64,000 bases of DNA. Origin: Diphasiastrum complanatum. Its lineage: Eukaryota; Streptophyta; Lycopodiopsida; Lycopodiales; Lycopodiaceae. The position numbers were made by a program, and so were the translations under genes. Below, in pieces: positions 1 to 13,227 of the stretch (positions are counted from its first letter, which is position 1; every line of letters starts with the position of its first letter). The stretch covers positions 1 to 64,000 of the forward strand of contig MU832068.1 of assembly GCA_029204225.1 (NCBI GenBank), written 5' to 3'. The notes beneath the pieces are model-generated. The model had not been told where the DNA came from and did no database searches. It was given only the letters and a program-made list of their open reading frames with translations.

Positions 1-179
1 GCTAAATTTGGACTTACCACTAAAAAGTTATGCCATTTTTAGTGTGGAATCAAAATGTGGACTCAAAAAGTTACGTTACGTAGATTTCAAATTTGAGTGT
101 TTTGATTGGTCCATGTGTAAGAAAAATATAAAAAGAATCTTTACAAAGGGTCTTTTTTGGATTTAGAACTCCTCTAATG
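1..179. mobile_element. Right half of a small TIR transposon (MITE), cut by the window edge
   Basis: These 179 bases are identical by eye to 6550-6728, the right half of a 365-bp element whose two ends form a 34-bp terminal inverted repeat. The copy ends in the TIR sequence AACTCCTCTAATG at 167-179. The sequence to its right is LTR sequence of the copia A family, so the MITE inserted into that LTR. The left half lies outside the window. Confidence 0.75.
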
Positions 180-888
180 TTCATCAACGTTAATTTTAGC
201 GAAGGCTGACGTCACGGCCTCCTCACACTCATCCCATGCATTGTGCAATCAGATTTGACAACGACAGCAGCCACCCACGATCTCCCACAGACAGCACAAC
301 CACTTTTGTACCTTCTTCATCTGCACACCTGTAAAAATTATGTATATATTAAATATCATCTGCGTATTCAGTGAACTGCATCAGAACGACATCAAAATAG
401 AACATAAAAAAGAACGAAACATCACTAATAATCAGAAACAGACATTATAGATGCTTTCGCGCATTGATTCTTTTCTTCCAAATGTATTGTCAATAATAGG
501 TTCATCACCTTTACAGATTGTGTGATTAGCTTTGTGAATCACGCGGTTACGTCCGCTATTGTTTAGTACTCACCTGCATTATTGTTTAGTGCTCACCTAC
601 ATTATTGACCTATATATTTCGTTATACTTAATCTGATTACAGCTCTGTTTGTTCTGCATTCAGATTTGTGTCAATATTGCAATGCTTTTCTACGTTCTGT
701 TTGGCTTTCTAATTACTTAACTTGGTTATTTGCTCTTCGCAAATTATTATTAGTCTAGTTGTTTGCGACTAGTATTTAGTCTTGTTTTCCATGACTAATT
801 CGCGACTGATTATTAGTCTAGCTCTTCGCGAATAATTGATAAGGGCACGTCGAACCGATATTAATAAATTTTTACCTCTGCATCAACA
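180..888 (+). mobile_element. LTR fragment related to the copia A family
   Basis: The stretch beginning near 205 (GCTGACGTCACGG) follows the same order of motifs as the LTRs at 17033-18116 and 60315-61515: the GTCAC block, a GCAGCCACCCACG block, CACACCTGTAA, GTTCTGC, and repeated TTCGCGAATNATT motifs. It diverges after about 835 and seems to end near CATCAACA at 888. It is a relic or a diverged subfamily member in plus orientation. No primer site follows cleanly. Confidence 0.5.
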
Positions 889-1850
889 ATTTTTAGCTTC
901 GTATATGCTTTTGCATTTGGTATTGGAAAGAGTTCCAGTATTTCCTGGATATGGCTCCTGGCAATTTTGTGTGTGTGTGTGTGTGTGTAATAAAGATCAT
1001 CTTTAAACAAACTGGATTACACACACCCTCATCATTGATGTATAAGGACAACACATATAAGCTCCAATGATCACTACAATCAGAAAACAATAAATTTATG
1101 AGAATCAATGTGAAATCAAAATTCAGTTTGACCTATTGGAGCATATCATTGTGCAGACTTTTGAAATCAGAGAAATCAAATGCAGCCATGAATTGAAGAG
1201 AAAACAATGCTACATCTATAAACAATGGGGTCTGGAAAAACTCCATCCAGTACTGAATGGCCTCACCTCCTACATTGCCACCTAGCATTTTATCCCTACT
1301 TTCTAATTCACCTGTATCTAAACTAGAAAGGGGGAGACTAGCATTGGTCTTTGGCATCCTAAAATTGTATTGAGGACCTAAATATCTAATGTATTCCGGC
1401 GCAGGTACAGATTCTAGGGTCAGGGCTAATGATGATTCGTTGAATCTAGTGATAGACTAGTTAATGTATTTCGGCGTAGGTACAAATTTGTCTCACTCTA
1501 TTGGTGGATAAATATAGGCTGTGTTTCTCAATTCGTTATTTGACAAATGTATGGTTGTGATCAACAGGAATTGGCTATAAATATGGACACCACTTGTCAT
1601 ATTTCGATTTATTCTGAACTCACTAGTCTTTTTGTTTTCTTTCTATCTCGTGATATCGAATCGACGCGCGCCTTCCCAAACAGTGCATGGTCGGATTCAT
1701 TCAGGCACGCTAAATCGATATCAGCCACTTCTGACGTGTGCTCGCGACAAATTTCAATCTCATCCTAATGATATCAGATCAACACGCGCACTCTTGTTCA
1801 TTCCTCTACCGATAGCATTCAGTCGCGTTGAACCGATATCAGATTCAATA
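889..1850. other. No recognisable gene; (GT)n tract and short repeated motifs
   Basis: There is a (GT)10 tract at 968-988. A 74-codon minus-strand frame (1133-1357) has a fairly protein-like composition but no recognised domain and no supporting context. At 1380-1840 the motifs TGTATTYCGGCG and CGATATCAG/CGTTGAACCGATATCAG recur. The last resembles CGTCGAACCGATATTA at 848-866, so this stretch may be leader or LTR sequence of the element at 180-888. Confidence 0.3.
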
Positions 1851-2625
1851 TGGCTAGTTCCTCCATGTCCTCAGATAACAAACTTCTAGATTTTTTTAAT
1901 GCCAGTGACATTCCATCTGAGAAATTAGAGTATTTTGCTAGTATTTTTTTTTGCTCCCTTCGATATCGATAAGCTAGATTATGAGAATCGTTGTAATTTT
2001 TTTTCTTATCTTGATAATTTTTCTCAGATTATTAGTACTCCTGTTTTGGATATAGATAGTTTTTGTTTCATTCATTTTTAGGACCTTGTGCATTCCCAAC
2101 CATCCTCTAAGCATAAACACAATAGAAAGTACTCTAACCTGCATGACCATTTCTTGTGATATCCACAAAAGAATATGTCGCCTTCTTATCAAAGGAATGG
2201 CATTTGCCTTTTGCATATCTGCTGAAATTCCAGATGATGAGTCTGTTGAATCTTCAACCGTTTCATTGATCGAAGCATCTGAACCTGCTCCAGTTGATAT
2301 AGATGATGCAGATACTGATATAGGGGTTGAAGCTGAAGCATCTATGGCTTCAAATTATCAAAAAATTCTCCCTCGTTCTATAATCCTCTCTGATTCTCTT
2401 CCATCTGCATCTCCTGTTAATCGATTAACTCTACTCGATGTTCCCTTATCTTTTATAAATAATGAAAGTTATATTTCATTTAATGATATAGAAGATGTTC
2501 TGAATTTGAGAGAGGATGAAATCCTCTCAATTTTTGCTCAAAATTTATCTGAATTTTCTGACATTGTTGATTACTCATATGATGACCTTGAAAGTGAGAT
2601 AGATTATGATAAAGATGGCAATTGA
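1851..2625 (+). pseudogene. Decayed gene for an unrecognised acidic protein, 5' part
   Basis: Coding-like sequence starts at ATGGCTAGTTCC (1851). The frame runs about 40 codons, then breaks at a T-run near 1945 and carries on in another frame to about 2130. After in-frame stops, an open stretch at 2221-2625 encodes a Glu/Asp/Ser-rich segment containing runs such as SYDDLESEIDYD. Codon use looks coding, but the frame changes and stops make it a relic. No domain is recognised. Upstream LTR-like sequence in the same orientation suggests it could be internal sequence of a retroelement, but this is a guess. A continuation follows at 2638-3356. Confidence 0.4.
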
Positions 2626-2637
2626 AAATTTGGCAAT

Positions 2638-3356
2638 GAGGCCTTGGAATTGAAAAATCTAAATCCTATGAAAAAACTTTGCTTACAGAGGAGAAATTTT
2701 TGGAATTCCAAAAAAAATATCCCCCAAGGCCTAGATATATCCCCTCCGGAAATGTAGAGGCCATTGGAGGACATGACATTAGCATAGCAAACGTCGTTGA
2801 TTACAATGATTATGATCTGGTACGTAGATATTATATTGGTATTGATATTGTTCAGTTTTCTTATTGAGTTTGCAGTGTTATGTATAATTCTTAATTTATT
2901 TTCTTTTCTTATTTATAGGATGCTATTGAAATAGATGCCTTTGGTATGAGACATGGAGGCGTCCGTGGTGTATCAGCTGGGAGAAAAGATGTGTCTCTAT
3001 CTCATTATTTGAAACACTTTCAAAATAATGAGATTTGTGTATATCATTCATCTTTTAAACCATATGCAACCACTGTCATTATGCCCGTCAAATCATTATC
3101 AGTTTGTTTAGAAGGCCATAAGTACGCAAGAGAAACATATAAAATAATTTTTGTGAAAAGAGATTTGGCTATTAAGATATTGGGTTATACTCCCAATGAG
3201 ACTACGAAAAGATCATTTGCAATGGCCCTTTATTCGGGTTACATTGATATGTGCAAGAGGAAAAATTTAGAATTTTTGGATCCATATGAAAGGAGATTAT
3301 TCCTTCATGACAATACCATCTGTCTGAATTTTGAAGAGGATGATGATGATAATTAA
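2638..3356 (+). CDS. Unrecognised protein fragment with one predicted intron
   Basis: An open frame begins after a stop at 2635 and runs to 2819. The sequence there, CTG then GTACGTAG, is a strong splice donor. A pyrimidine-rich tract ending TTTATAG gives an acceptor at 2918. The joined frame continues in phase through DAIEIDAFGMRHGG to a stop at 3354-3356, after an acidic tail (EEDDDDN). The predicted intron is 99 bp. The second exon of about 145 residues is rich in Lys, Tyr and Leu, without a signal peptide or membrane segment. It matches no family I recognise. It continues the acidic segment upstream through a frame change, so the full gene is probably broken. Host gene, transposon protein and retroelement cargo all remain possible. 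Confidence 0.4.
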
Positions 3357-3539
3357 ATAATTTTCTGTAATAGATTTTTGATTTATTACAAGGATCTCTC
3401 TTTTGTTATGAATTTGAATGCCTTTCGAAATATTGTAATACTTGGCGAGCTTTTAACTTGATATCTAAATTGTGCTCTTCTATAAAACCACTGAAAAAGT
3501 TGAACTAAATATTTATTTTTTGAATTGTGTCCTCCATGA
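3357..3539. other. AT-rich spacer, nothing recognised
   Basis: A short AT-rich stretch between two convergent gene relics. It may contain the 3' end of one or both, but no clear poly(A) signal stands out. Confidence 0.4.
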
Positions 3540-4593
3540 TTTGTTGCTCTATAAAATGCTCCCCTTGCTTGTCAATGAGATTTTTCCATGCCTTGTGATG
3601 ACCAGATACTTAAGCTCCCATATTCCTTTGCAAAATAAGTTGCATGATGAAGAAGAATGTGCTGCAAACAATAGTTTTGATTAGTTACAACAGTAGAAAA
3701 AAATATAAACCTGAATGAGAAAAGTACCAGATAATGATATAGATTAGTGCCATGTAATGAGTAATGTTGTCTTTTCCCCAACAATCATGTACAGATTTTA
3801 CAAATGTGGTGCAATGATTTTGCAAAGTCCTCATATCTTCTGATGATAGGTTTTCTTTCCTGATAACACCTATGAGTTTGTCTAAGTTGGTCCACGCTTG
3901 TCCCTTTTCCACTCGATTACTTCCTTCCAGTGTTCGTGTGGCTTGAACAATTTCTCTCCAAATTTCGTATCTGACACTTGATTCTTTGCATGTGTGATTG
4001 GATAAGAATCTTCTTGCTTTAGCACCTCCAATTAATGGCTTATTAGGAACGTTTCCTTTTTTCCCAGAGAGTCTGTCACTTTTTTCAATCCTGACATTCT
4101 CTTTATGTAGTCCTGTATTTGACATAACTATTTCCAACCTCCTAATTGTTGCTTTAGACACAGACTCCGATTTATGATTCCATGCTAGTAGAATATGCAG
4201 GTAAATGAGTTTTACAATAATACGAACCTCAGCATGCAATGTGCATATGTGAACATATTTTAACGGAATTGGCTAAACACTTTTCATATTTGGATCTTCA
4301 GCTTCTCGTGTTGGGCCAGTGTTTGTTGATCGTCCCAAATTCATATTGTAGCAATCCTTCATGCAATAAAAACATGGATGCTTTGATGTTGCCCCATGAG
4401 AAACAACAAAAGTTTTTGTAGGGTTGACCCCTTTTTTGTCAATTTTGAAAGATTCCTTAAGGAGAACCTCGCAATGTTTCTCATTCAACTCGTAATGGTG
4501 TTCTAGGGAAAGGTATCTACCGATAGGTGTAACAAAGGAAAAAACTGCTAGAAGTAAGAGACGATTCTTGGACACTCGTTGGGACACATACAC
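3540..4593 (-). pseudogene. Transposon-derived protein with CWGKD-THYM and GSL-IWSSQGMEKSH motifs
   Basis: Read on the minus strand, 4593-4273 encodes a segment with a Cys pair (HPCFYCMKDC). 4239-3750 continues with a basic segment and the motif HCTTFVKSVHDCWGKDNITH followed by YM. A further stretch at about 3665-3575 gives HATYFAKEYGSLSIWSSQGM and EKSH. The last two motifs normally sit next to each other in a group of eukaryotic transposon-associated proteins I recall mainly from animal genomes. Here they are separated by about 90 bp ending in TTTGCAG, a likely intron. No start, full catalytic core or terminal repeats can be assigned. I regard it as a partial, probably dead, transposon-encoded or domesticated gene. 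The family name is uncertain. Confidence 0.45.
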
Positions 4594-4692
4594 ACCAGAA
4601 GTGTACCGCCTGAATCTAAGGTAACCAAATGGTACGAAAAGATAATGAAAGATGCGAAAATGAATAAACCTGGATCTAGTTCGTAGGAAGAA

Positions 4693-4907
4693 GTGAGAAG
4701 ATCAATGCAGGAAAGGAAATCTCCTTATCGTTATCATGTGAACTATGCCCTAATGGGTGACATTTTGGAGTGTCGAGAGCCATCGACCTTTGATGAGGCA
4801 AAGGATCTCAAAGAGTGGCAAAGGACAATGGAAGATGAGATGAAATCAATCCACAAGTGGGAGTTGGTTGATCTACCACATCGAAAAAAACCCATTGGGC
4901 CAAAAGC
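4693..4907 (+). pseudogene. Ty1/copia pol fragment (integrase-RT linker and RT start)
   Basis: The translation RRSMQERKSPYRYHVNYAL, then EPSTFDEAKDLKEWQRTMED and KWELVDLP, is the standard copia linker leading into reverse transcriptase (R-R-S-x-R, P-x-x-Y, EA-x-x-x-x-x-x-W-x-x-A-M-x-x-E, W-x-L-V-x-L-P). The frame leaves copia sequence after KKPIGPKAW, where an unrelated repeat begins. No LTR or other pol domain of this copy is attached. Confidence 0.7.
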
Positions 4908-4961
4908 ATGGTTTGGTGGTACAAAAAAGAACCCATTTTTTATTGTACCTTTTGGTAGTAC

Positions 4962-5335
4962 ATTTCACTTTTTTGGAGATTTTATTACTCATAATTGTTT
5001 TGAGTCCACATTAAAAATCACATAACTTTTTAGTGGTAAGTACAATTTTCACAGAGTTTGGTGCATTAGAAAGTCCTTGACAAGGAATGATATGTTACAT
5101 GACATACTTCCGAGCTACGATTAAAAAGTTATAGCAAGTCAAAAATATGAGGATTTTATTAATCATAATTTTTTTGAGTCCACATTAAAAATGACAGAAC
5201 GTTTTAATGGTAAGTCCAATTTCAGCGAAGTTTGGTGCTTGAGAAAGCACTTGACGAGCACTTTCCAATGATATGTTAGATGACAAACTTTTGAGGTACG
5301 GTTAAAAAGTTATTGCAAGTCAATTGTATTAGTTG
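4962..5335 (-). repeat. Two tandem ~180-bp units related to the MITE interior
   Basis: Two successive units start with GATTTTATTA(C/A)TCATAAT and contain GAGTCCACATTAAAAAT, TGGTAAGT, GTTTGGTGC, ATGATATGTTA and GGTTAAAAAGTTAT. In reverse complement they match 6440-6610 inside the MITE (ACTTACCA, GCACCAAACT, TAACATATCATT). The pair is inverted relative to that copy and clearly diverged from it. Confidence 0.6.
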
Positions 5336-5544
5336 AAAATAGTGTATAATAATACAAAAGTATATTTCTACACAAAAAAGGTAGTGTCCTTGAAAGTACA
5401 TGTTGTATCACTGAACCATGCTTTTAGCCATTTACAATAAATGGGTATATAGAACAAAGTTTCATGCGGATGGTGTCGAAAATTGATGGTTTATCAGAGA
5501 TGATTGACTGATATCGGATTAGAGGAGCTTTGATCAAAACAGAG
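5336..5544 (-). mobile_element. 5' leader of a minus-strand copia element
   Basis: This sequence follows a primer binding site when read on the minus strand, so it should be untranslated leader of a copia element. No gag frame survives before the 180-bp repeats interrupt it. Confidence 0.4.
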
Positions 5545-5556
5545 GCTCTGATACCA
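5545..5556 (-). promoter_or_regulatory. Retrotransposon primer binding site (initiator Met tRNA)
   Basis: The minus strand reads TGGTATCAGAGC, complementary to the 3' end of plant initiator Met tRNA. It directly follows the LTR ending at 5557 (minus orientation). Confidence 0.8.
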
Positions 5557-6264
5557 TGTCAAAATTCAATGAGAATGTGCGGAAGCTGATGAGCGGGCTT
5601 GGTATAGGATCAAAAGTGCCACAATTAGTAGCAGAATATTCAAATCGAAGGAATCAAGAATGCACAATGGAACAACAACTGAGTGGAGACAAAATGTACT
5701 CTGATTAATATCCACAAGGAGTACAATTGCATGAAGTGAAAACTTCAGCTAGCTACAAAATGAGAAATCTGATCGTTGTATGTGATAACACATGCAACAT
5801 AACTATTTGAATGAATTGATAGATACAATTATCAAAAGTTTTTGTCAGAAGATTATCAAAATCCTCGAAGAAGGTTTTTGATGAAGATACTTATCTTGAT
5901 ATACTACTCAAAATATCTATAACTAATATTTTCTACAGTTATTACAACCGTCTCATACAGTTACAAAGTAGGTGGACTGTCAATGCAAAGTCGTTGGGTC
6001 GGACCGACAAGATCGAATTTACAAAGTATCGAAAAACATACAAATGATCAAAGTTTAAATTGGGTCAAAAATATAGTCTGGGTCAAAAAAATCAGACCCG
6101 ATTCGACCTGATCCAAGGTCGAAGACACTCGGATAATTTGCACCTCGATCCAAGGTCAGAAAATCTCTGTTGCTCAAAATTTGAGCCTTCTTTTTATAGG
6201 TTTTTGTATAGCTTTCAGGATGCTCATTAATGAATGAAATGAGGCTGAGCATCGAATTCCAACA
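5557..6264 (-). mobile_element. Copia LTR (708 bp) with internal sequence on both sides
   Basis: In element orientation it begins TGTTGGAATTC and ends GAATTTTGACA, an imperfect terminal inverted repeat with TG...CA ends. On its 5' side lies a polypurine tract and the pol C-terminus; on its 3' side a primer binding site. One LTR thus serves as the 3' LTR of one unit and the 5' LTR of the next. This is the structure expected of a tandem element or of recombination between two copies. Confidence 0.75.
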
Positions 6265-8810
6265 CTCCCCCTCAATGTGGATCCTGGAAAGCTTTGCTCT
6301 TCAGATTTAACTTGTCGTTGAATCTAAGCTGGTGCTCTTTTGCCAGAGTTGTTGTGAAGTAATCATTAGAGGAGTTTTGAGCTCCAAAAAGACCCTTTAA
6401 GAATTCGTGCAAGATGTAGTTTATATTATTAAAATATTATAACACTAATACTTTTGACTTACCATAACCTTTTAATCATAGCTCAGAAGTATGCATCTAA
6501 CATATCATTGGAAAGCCCTTGTTGAGCGCTTTCCAATGCACCAAACTCCGCTAAATTTGGACTTACCACTAAAAAGTTATGCCATTTTTAGTGTGGAATC
6601 AAAATGTGGACTCAAAAAGTTACGTTACGTAGATTTCAAATTTGAGTGTTTTGATTGGTCCATGTGTAAGAAAAATATAAAAAGAATCTTTACAAAGGGT
6701 CTTTTTTGGATTTAGAACTCCTCTAATGCTACAACCATCAAATTTGTTTTATTGGGTCGATTTTTGTACTCCGTGACAGTAGTTGGTTGAAACTTTATCA
6801 GGCCATTTGAACTCCAGTGCTAACTTGCATTTTAGATCCTTCATCAGATTTAGATTGGTAATGAATAGTAGAGTATATCATTTACATAGAGAGTGGAGTT
6901 GATGAAGAAATCCAATACAGACTTGAAATGAAAATTTGAGTCTGTCGAGTTTGGATAGAAACCATTCTCATTTAGTAATGCAAATTTGGTGTCCATTGCT
7001 GCTTCACACTGGTCAGCATTAGTGATAGACTTTGCCTCAGAATTTGTATTTGATTTCTGCATGAAGTAGTAGGCTGCTGGATCATCCCTAAATAGGGATG
7101 GAGGTTGTCTGGATCGATCCGATCTTCTGAGATGAAATTCGATCCTCTGATGTGATTCAGTCCGTTGAGATTCGAACTCATTTTCCAAGTCAGTATCGAT
7201 TTTTGACTGTTCGACCCTTGAATCGAAATTTAGTTGTTCGATACTTGGGTCGAAATTTGCTACAGCTTTCTCTTTGTGGTAAAAAAATTGGTCTTCTAGA
7301 AAGATGACATCTATGCTCGTGAATGCTTTTTGAGTGTACAGGTCGTAGCTTGTATGCCTTCTGATATGGAGAGTAGCTAATAAAGATTGATCTGCTGCTG
7401 TTCGACCCTATTTTGACTGGTCAACCCTAGGGTCGAATCTTGACTGTTCGATCCTTGGGTCAAATTTTTCCTTTGATCAGCAGAGATCTGATTGAAAGCC
7501 TTGCATCCAAACACTCTAATATTTTTGAGTGATGGCTTCATCCTGTTTGCACCTGATAAGATGTTTTTCCATTCAGGGCCGTTATAATGGATCGATTTTG
7601 TAAGTAGGCTGATGTAGTAACAACTTCTACCTAGAACTCCTTTGGAAGAGAGTCATGGGCCAACATGCTCTTGGCACTTGCGATGAGTGACTGATTCTTC
7701 CTCTGAACTACAACATTGGATTGAGGTGAGTAGCTTTGATGTATTTTGTTGGCCTTGCGGAATTTCTTGAATTCGGCGGAGATAAATATTCCCCCTCCAT
7801 CAAAGTGTAGAGCTTTGATTCTTCTCTGGATCAAATTTTCCGTTGATTCTTTGAACTGCTTGAAGAGTTTGAAGGTATTGTATTTTTCCTTCAAGAAATA
7901 AGTTGCAGTCCTCCAAGAAAAGTCATCAATAAAAGTCAATAAGTAGACAGCTCCCCCTGTGGAAATAGTCCCATTGGGCCACAATGTCCATGTGTACAAG
8001 ATCTAGCAAATTTCTAAAAGTGTGAACTGATTCGGAAATAGATGGACTTCTAGAATGCTTGATGGTAATATAGCTTTTGCATGGAGTATCGGATTTAGTT
8101 GAAGGTAGATCTTGTACTAAATTCTATTTGGACATTTGTTGAATACTATTACAATTGAGATGGCCTAATCTTAAATGCGAAAGCATATCAGTTAATTCAA
8201 AAGTGAAAGTGTAAAGAGCTTGACAATTAGAAGAATTGTAGTGGCTAATTTTAAAAAGATTGCCACGTTTTCTCCCGAAAGCTAAAACTTTTCGAGACTT
8301 GTAAAAAATTGTGCAACCTTGTGTGTCAAATTCGACCCTTTGACCCAAATCTGTGATTCTGCTAACTGAGTTCAGATTTTTGGTTAGATTTGAAACGTGG
8401 AGAACGTTAGACAACAACTTGATTTTTCCTTTCTGAAATTCGACCCTGATTGTTCTTTCACCCTCAATAGTATGCTTTGAATTGTTTCCAAGTTGCACAA
8501 TTTGTGAGTGGGTGTATAATTTGTAGTCCTTGAACCAGTCCTTGTTGTGAGTTATATGCTGAGTTGCTCCCGAGTCTAGGTACCAGGAATGGATATCCTG
8601 CTATTCTCTGACCTTGGTCAAGAAGGCTGCTTCATCTCCATCTGCTCTTGGGTCAAAATTGCCAGGACCCAATTTTCATAGGCCTCAAGTAGACTCGATA
8701 ATAGAGTCATAACAGCATCGAAATCTCCTATGACTGAGCCAGTTGCAGCCATCTGCTTCTTTATTATCATGTTGTTTATTTTCTTACTAGCTAAAAGATA
8801 AGTCTCCAAA
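6265..8810 (-). pseudogene. Degenerate Ty1/copia gag-pol (minus strand), interrupted by a MITE
   Basis: Read on the minus strand: gag remnant 8809-8618; protease end and pre-integrase domain 8498-8124 (NVLHVSNLTKNLNSVSRITD, HLRLGHLN); integrase core 7999-7631 (FIDDFSWRTATYFLKEK, then SPQSNVVVQRKN); chain-terminated linker 7188-6850; and the pol C-terminus, whose frame ends just before the polypurine tract at 6265-6273 (minus GAGGGGGAG). Several domains are shortened: the gag zinc knuckle is missing and little reverse transcriptase is left between 6850 and 6730. The integrase motif normally reading ERKN has Gln in place of the catalytic Glu. A 365-bp MITE (6364-6728) splits the C-terminal region. 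The element is dead. Confidence 0.75.
6364..6728. mobile_element. 365-bp MITE with 34-bp terminal inverted repeats
   Basis: The left end CATTAGAGGAGTT...CCAAAAAGACCCTT (6364-6397) pairs with the right end AAGGGTC...AACTCCTCTAATG (6695-6728) with only a few mismatches. The copy sits inside the C-terminal coding end of a copia pol gene. There is no coding capacity. The right half is identical to 1-179. The target-site duplication cannot be fixed by eye, so the superfamily is open. Confidence 0.8.
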
Positions 8811-9084
8811 TCATGTTGTCTACAAATTGTACATAATAGTATGCTATATCATTGAGAATGCAAAAAACTTAATCACTTTAATTCTACATTTATCAAGCTA
8901 AAACATTTTTGTCTACTGCCAAGGATTGATGTATGACCATACATTAAAAGCCTATGATAGGTATCATAAAATCAATGTTGGTAAAAAAAAAATATTTTTA
9001 TTGTATGTTCTAGATGGAGCTATACTTAACTATTAAGTTTATGTTGAGACGATGAAATAAAAAAATAATTTCATTTTTTTTTTT
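8811..9084. other. AT-rich spacer, nothing recognised
   Basis: No coding frame or repeat of known type. It is the flank between the truncated copia gag and the foldback element. Confidence 0.4.
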
Positions 9085-9433
9085 ATCAAATTTGATTAAA
9101 GCAATGTATTCTACATGAAAAATGGAGCTTTTTGCTTTTTGGATCATTTTTATCTGAGCAATATTAAGAAAGTTATCGCCCTTCAAAGGTTTTTAGACTA
9201 TTTTTTTTTTTGGAGCTTGAAAGGAGTAGCACGCCGGCTTGCTACCAATTTAAGCTTTTAGTCTTTAACTCAAATTGATAGCACACCTACCCCTTTTAGG
9301 TTCCAAGGGAAAAATGTTTTCTAGACTAAAAAACGTTGAACTGCCATAACTTTCTTACCATTGCTTGGATTGAGATGGTCCAAAAAGCAAAAGTGCTCTA
9401 TTTTTTATGTAAAATCCATTGGTATAATCAAAG
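9085..9433. mobile_element. Foldback / inverted-repeat element (~350 bp)
   Basis: The left arm (ATCAAATTTGATTA, ATGGAGC, TTTTTGCTTTTTGGATCAT, AAGAAAGTTATCGCC, TTTTTAGACTA) is matched in reverse complement by the right arm (TAGACTAAAAAACGTT, GCCATAACTTTCTTACC, ATGGTCCAAAAAGCAAAAG, ATAATCAAAG). Pairing continues almost to the centre near 9263, so a long hairpin could form. It is non-coding and typical of a foldback MITE. Ends and target duplication are not resolved. Confidence 0.65.
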
Positions 9434-11649
<2,216 letters not shown>

Positions 11650-12180
11650 GATACATGACTCACTGAGTGCTACGTTCAGGATTATCTTTCTGTCTATCTC
11701 TGTATATGTTTGTCTCTGATCCAGGACATATATCATGTTGGATTAGATTACAAGATTGATTAGGCCCGAGTCTCTGGTGGTTCATCCATGCTCGATAGTT
11801 CGTCCTCACCATTGATGCTTGGAAGTGTCGGCCTGACCCAAAATGTCGGCCAACTGAGTAAAAATACAACGAAAAATACTAAGGCTTTAAAGTAGAAACA
11901 CATTGTTTCTTCAGATAGTGATCCTTATAGATCAATGCTACTTCTCTCAGTGGTATTGTCATGGTCTTTCTCAATTCGTGAAATGGATAAGATGTTCTTG
12001 TTTGACTGCTTTGTCTATTCAGGTATTCATGATACGCTTGGACTTGAAGACTTTCCTCATCAATCAATCTTACCAATTGAGGACAAGGTGTAGACGTTGT
12101 AGGTGCTAGTTCTTGTTGTACAATTGACCTTTGGGCTTGGATTCCTTGGATTTGGCCTTTGAAGTACTGTTATGATCGGA
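11650..12180 (-). pseudogene. Unrecognised decayed coding stretch
   Basis: On the minus strand, about 12170-11880 has protein-like composition (QRSIVQQELAPTTSTPCPQL, VRLIDEESLQVQAYHEYLNR), probably helical and Gln-rich. A second frame at 11869-11660 continues it after stops. Both look like eroded mobile-element coding sequence. No domain is identified. Confidence 0.3.
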
Positions 12181-13227
12181 TTTGGCGTTGGTTTCGGGGT
12201 TTGTTGTTGAAAATGAAAAATCATCTATCTTGACTTTAGGCTTGCTACAGACTTTTCACTATGCAAGTATGTTGTTTCATAAACGTAAATGCCAAATTTG
12301 GCCTAGATGGAACTCGAGCTATATCAATTTGTCATATCTAGTTGGTTGAATACAACTTGCATATAGATTGTAGACTTAGAAATAGCATTAATATGCTTGT
12401 AGAAACTCGTGGCATATCACATGCATTTATTGTAAGTGATCCATAGTGACATGCAAGGCATGCACAAAGTGAAATGGACACATGCATGATGATCTGTACA
12501 ATTCTAGTTAGAAGTAGGACACTTGGTAAAAGTAGGTAGAGATACATGCATGAGATGTGACAAATGTCACTTAGACTCTAGTTTTCACTTCAGATGTAAT
12601 TGAAAGGTGGATGGATGTGGTTCTACCTCGACGTACCTCAAACTCCATAAATATGTGTAGCTATTCTCATAATCTTTGATGAAGAACCAAAGCTTTGTAG
12701 CTATTCCATGCCATTTTGGATCTACAACATTTTTTGCTTGAATATTTCTATCTTTCTCTCTCTAACTCGTGTTGAGGCTAATGCTTATACACTAAATTCT
12801 TGTACTTTTGCTCATTTGTAATTCAAAGCAATCATTATCTGACTATTAACATGCTAGATTGTGGTCAATCTGATGTGTCTATCAAGAGTTATAGGCTCTT
12901 AAAGAGGGTATGGAGAGGTCCAAAATCCGAGTGCCCACTTTTTGATTTGATTCAATCTTGCTTGGCTCTGAATCCATTGTTTTGAGCATCCTACACAAGA
13001 AACTAAAGATCAAGACTAAGTTTGATGTTAATTAAATACCTTTGAGCCTTCTGTGTATCATTAGTGTTTTCTTTTGGTGCATCTAACATGTGCCAAAAGT
13101 AGGATTCAAACTTGTCTAAGTGTCTCAATCCATGTTGAGTATCTGATCTAGAAAATCTTGTTTTGTGAAATATTTGAGATCCATCTCAAATACAGTTGCA
13201 AGTTTTTCACATAGGAAGGTAGCACAT
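12181..13227. other. No gene; part resembles a copia leader
   Basis: 12880-12960 (GAGTTATAGGCTCTTAAAGA, then GGGTATGGAGAGG) resembles 19705-19735, which lies just downstream of a copia primer site. This may therefore be an old leader fragment. Otherwise AT-rich sequence without frames. Confidence 0.35.

Noticed and set aside
1133-1357. Minus-strand 74-codon frame as a viral or host protein fragment
   Set aside because: Protein-like composition but no recognisable family and no supporting neighbours; not enough to call.
4962-6728. A single large inverted-repeat transposon with arms at 4962-5335 and 6440-6728
   Set aside because: Arms differ in sequence and flanks, the right arm has its own TIRs as a MITE, and an LTR with its own logic lies between.
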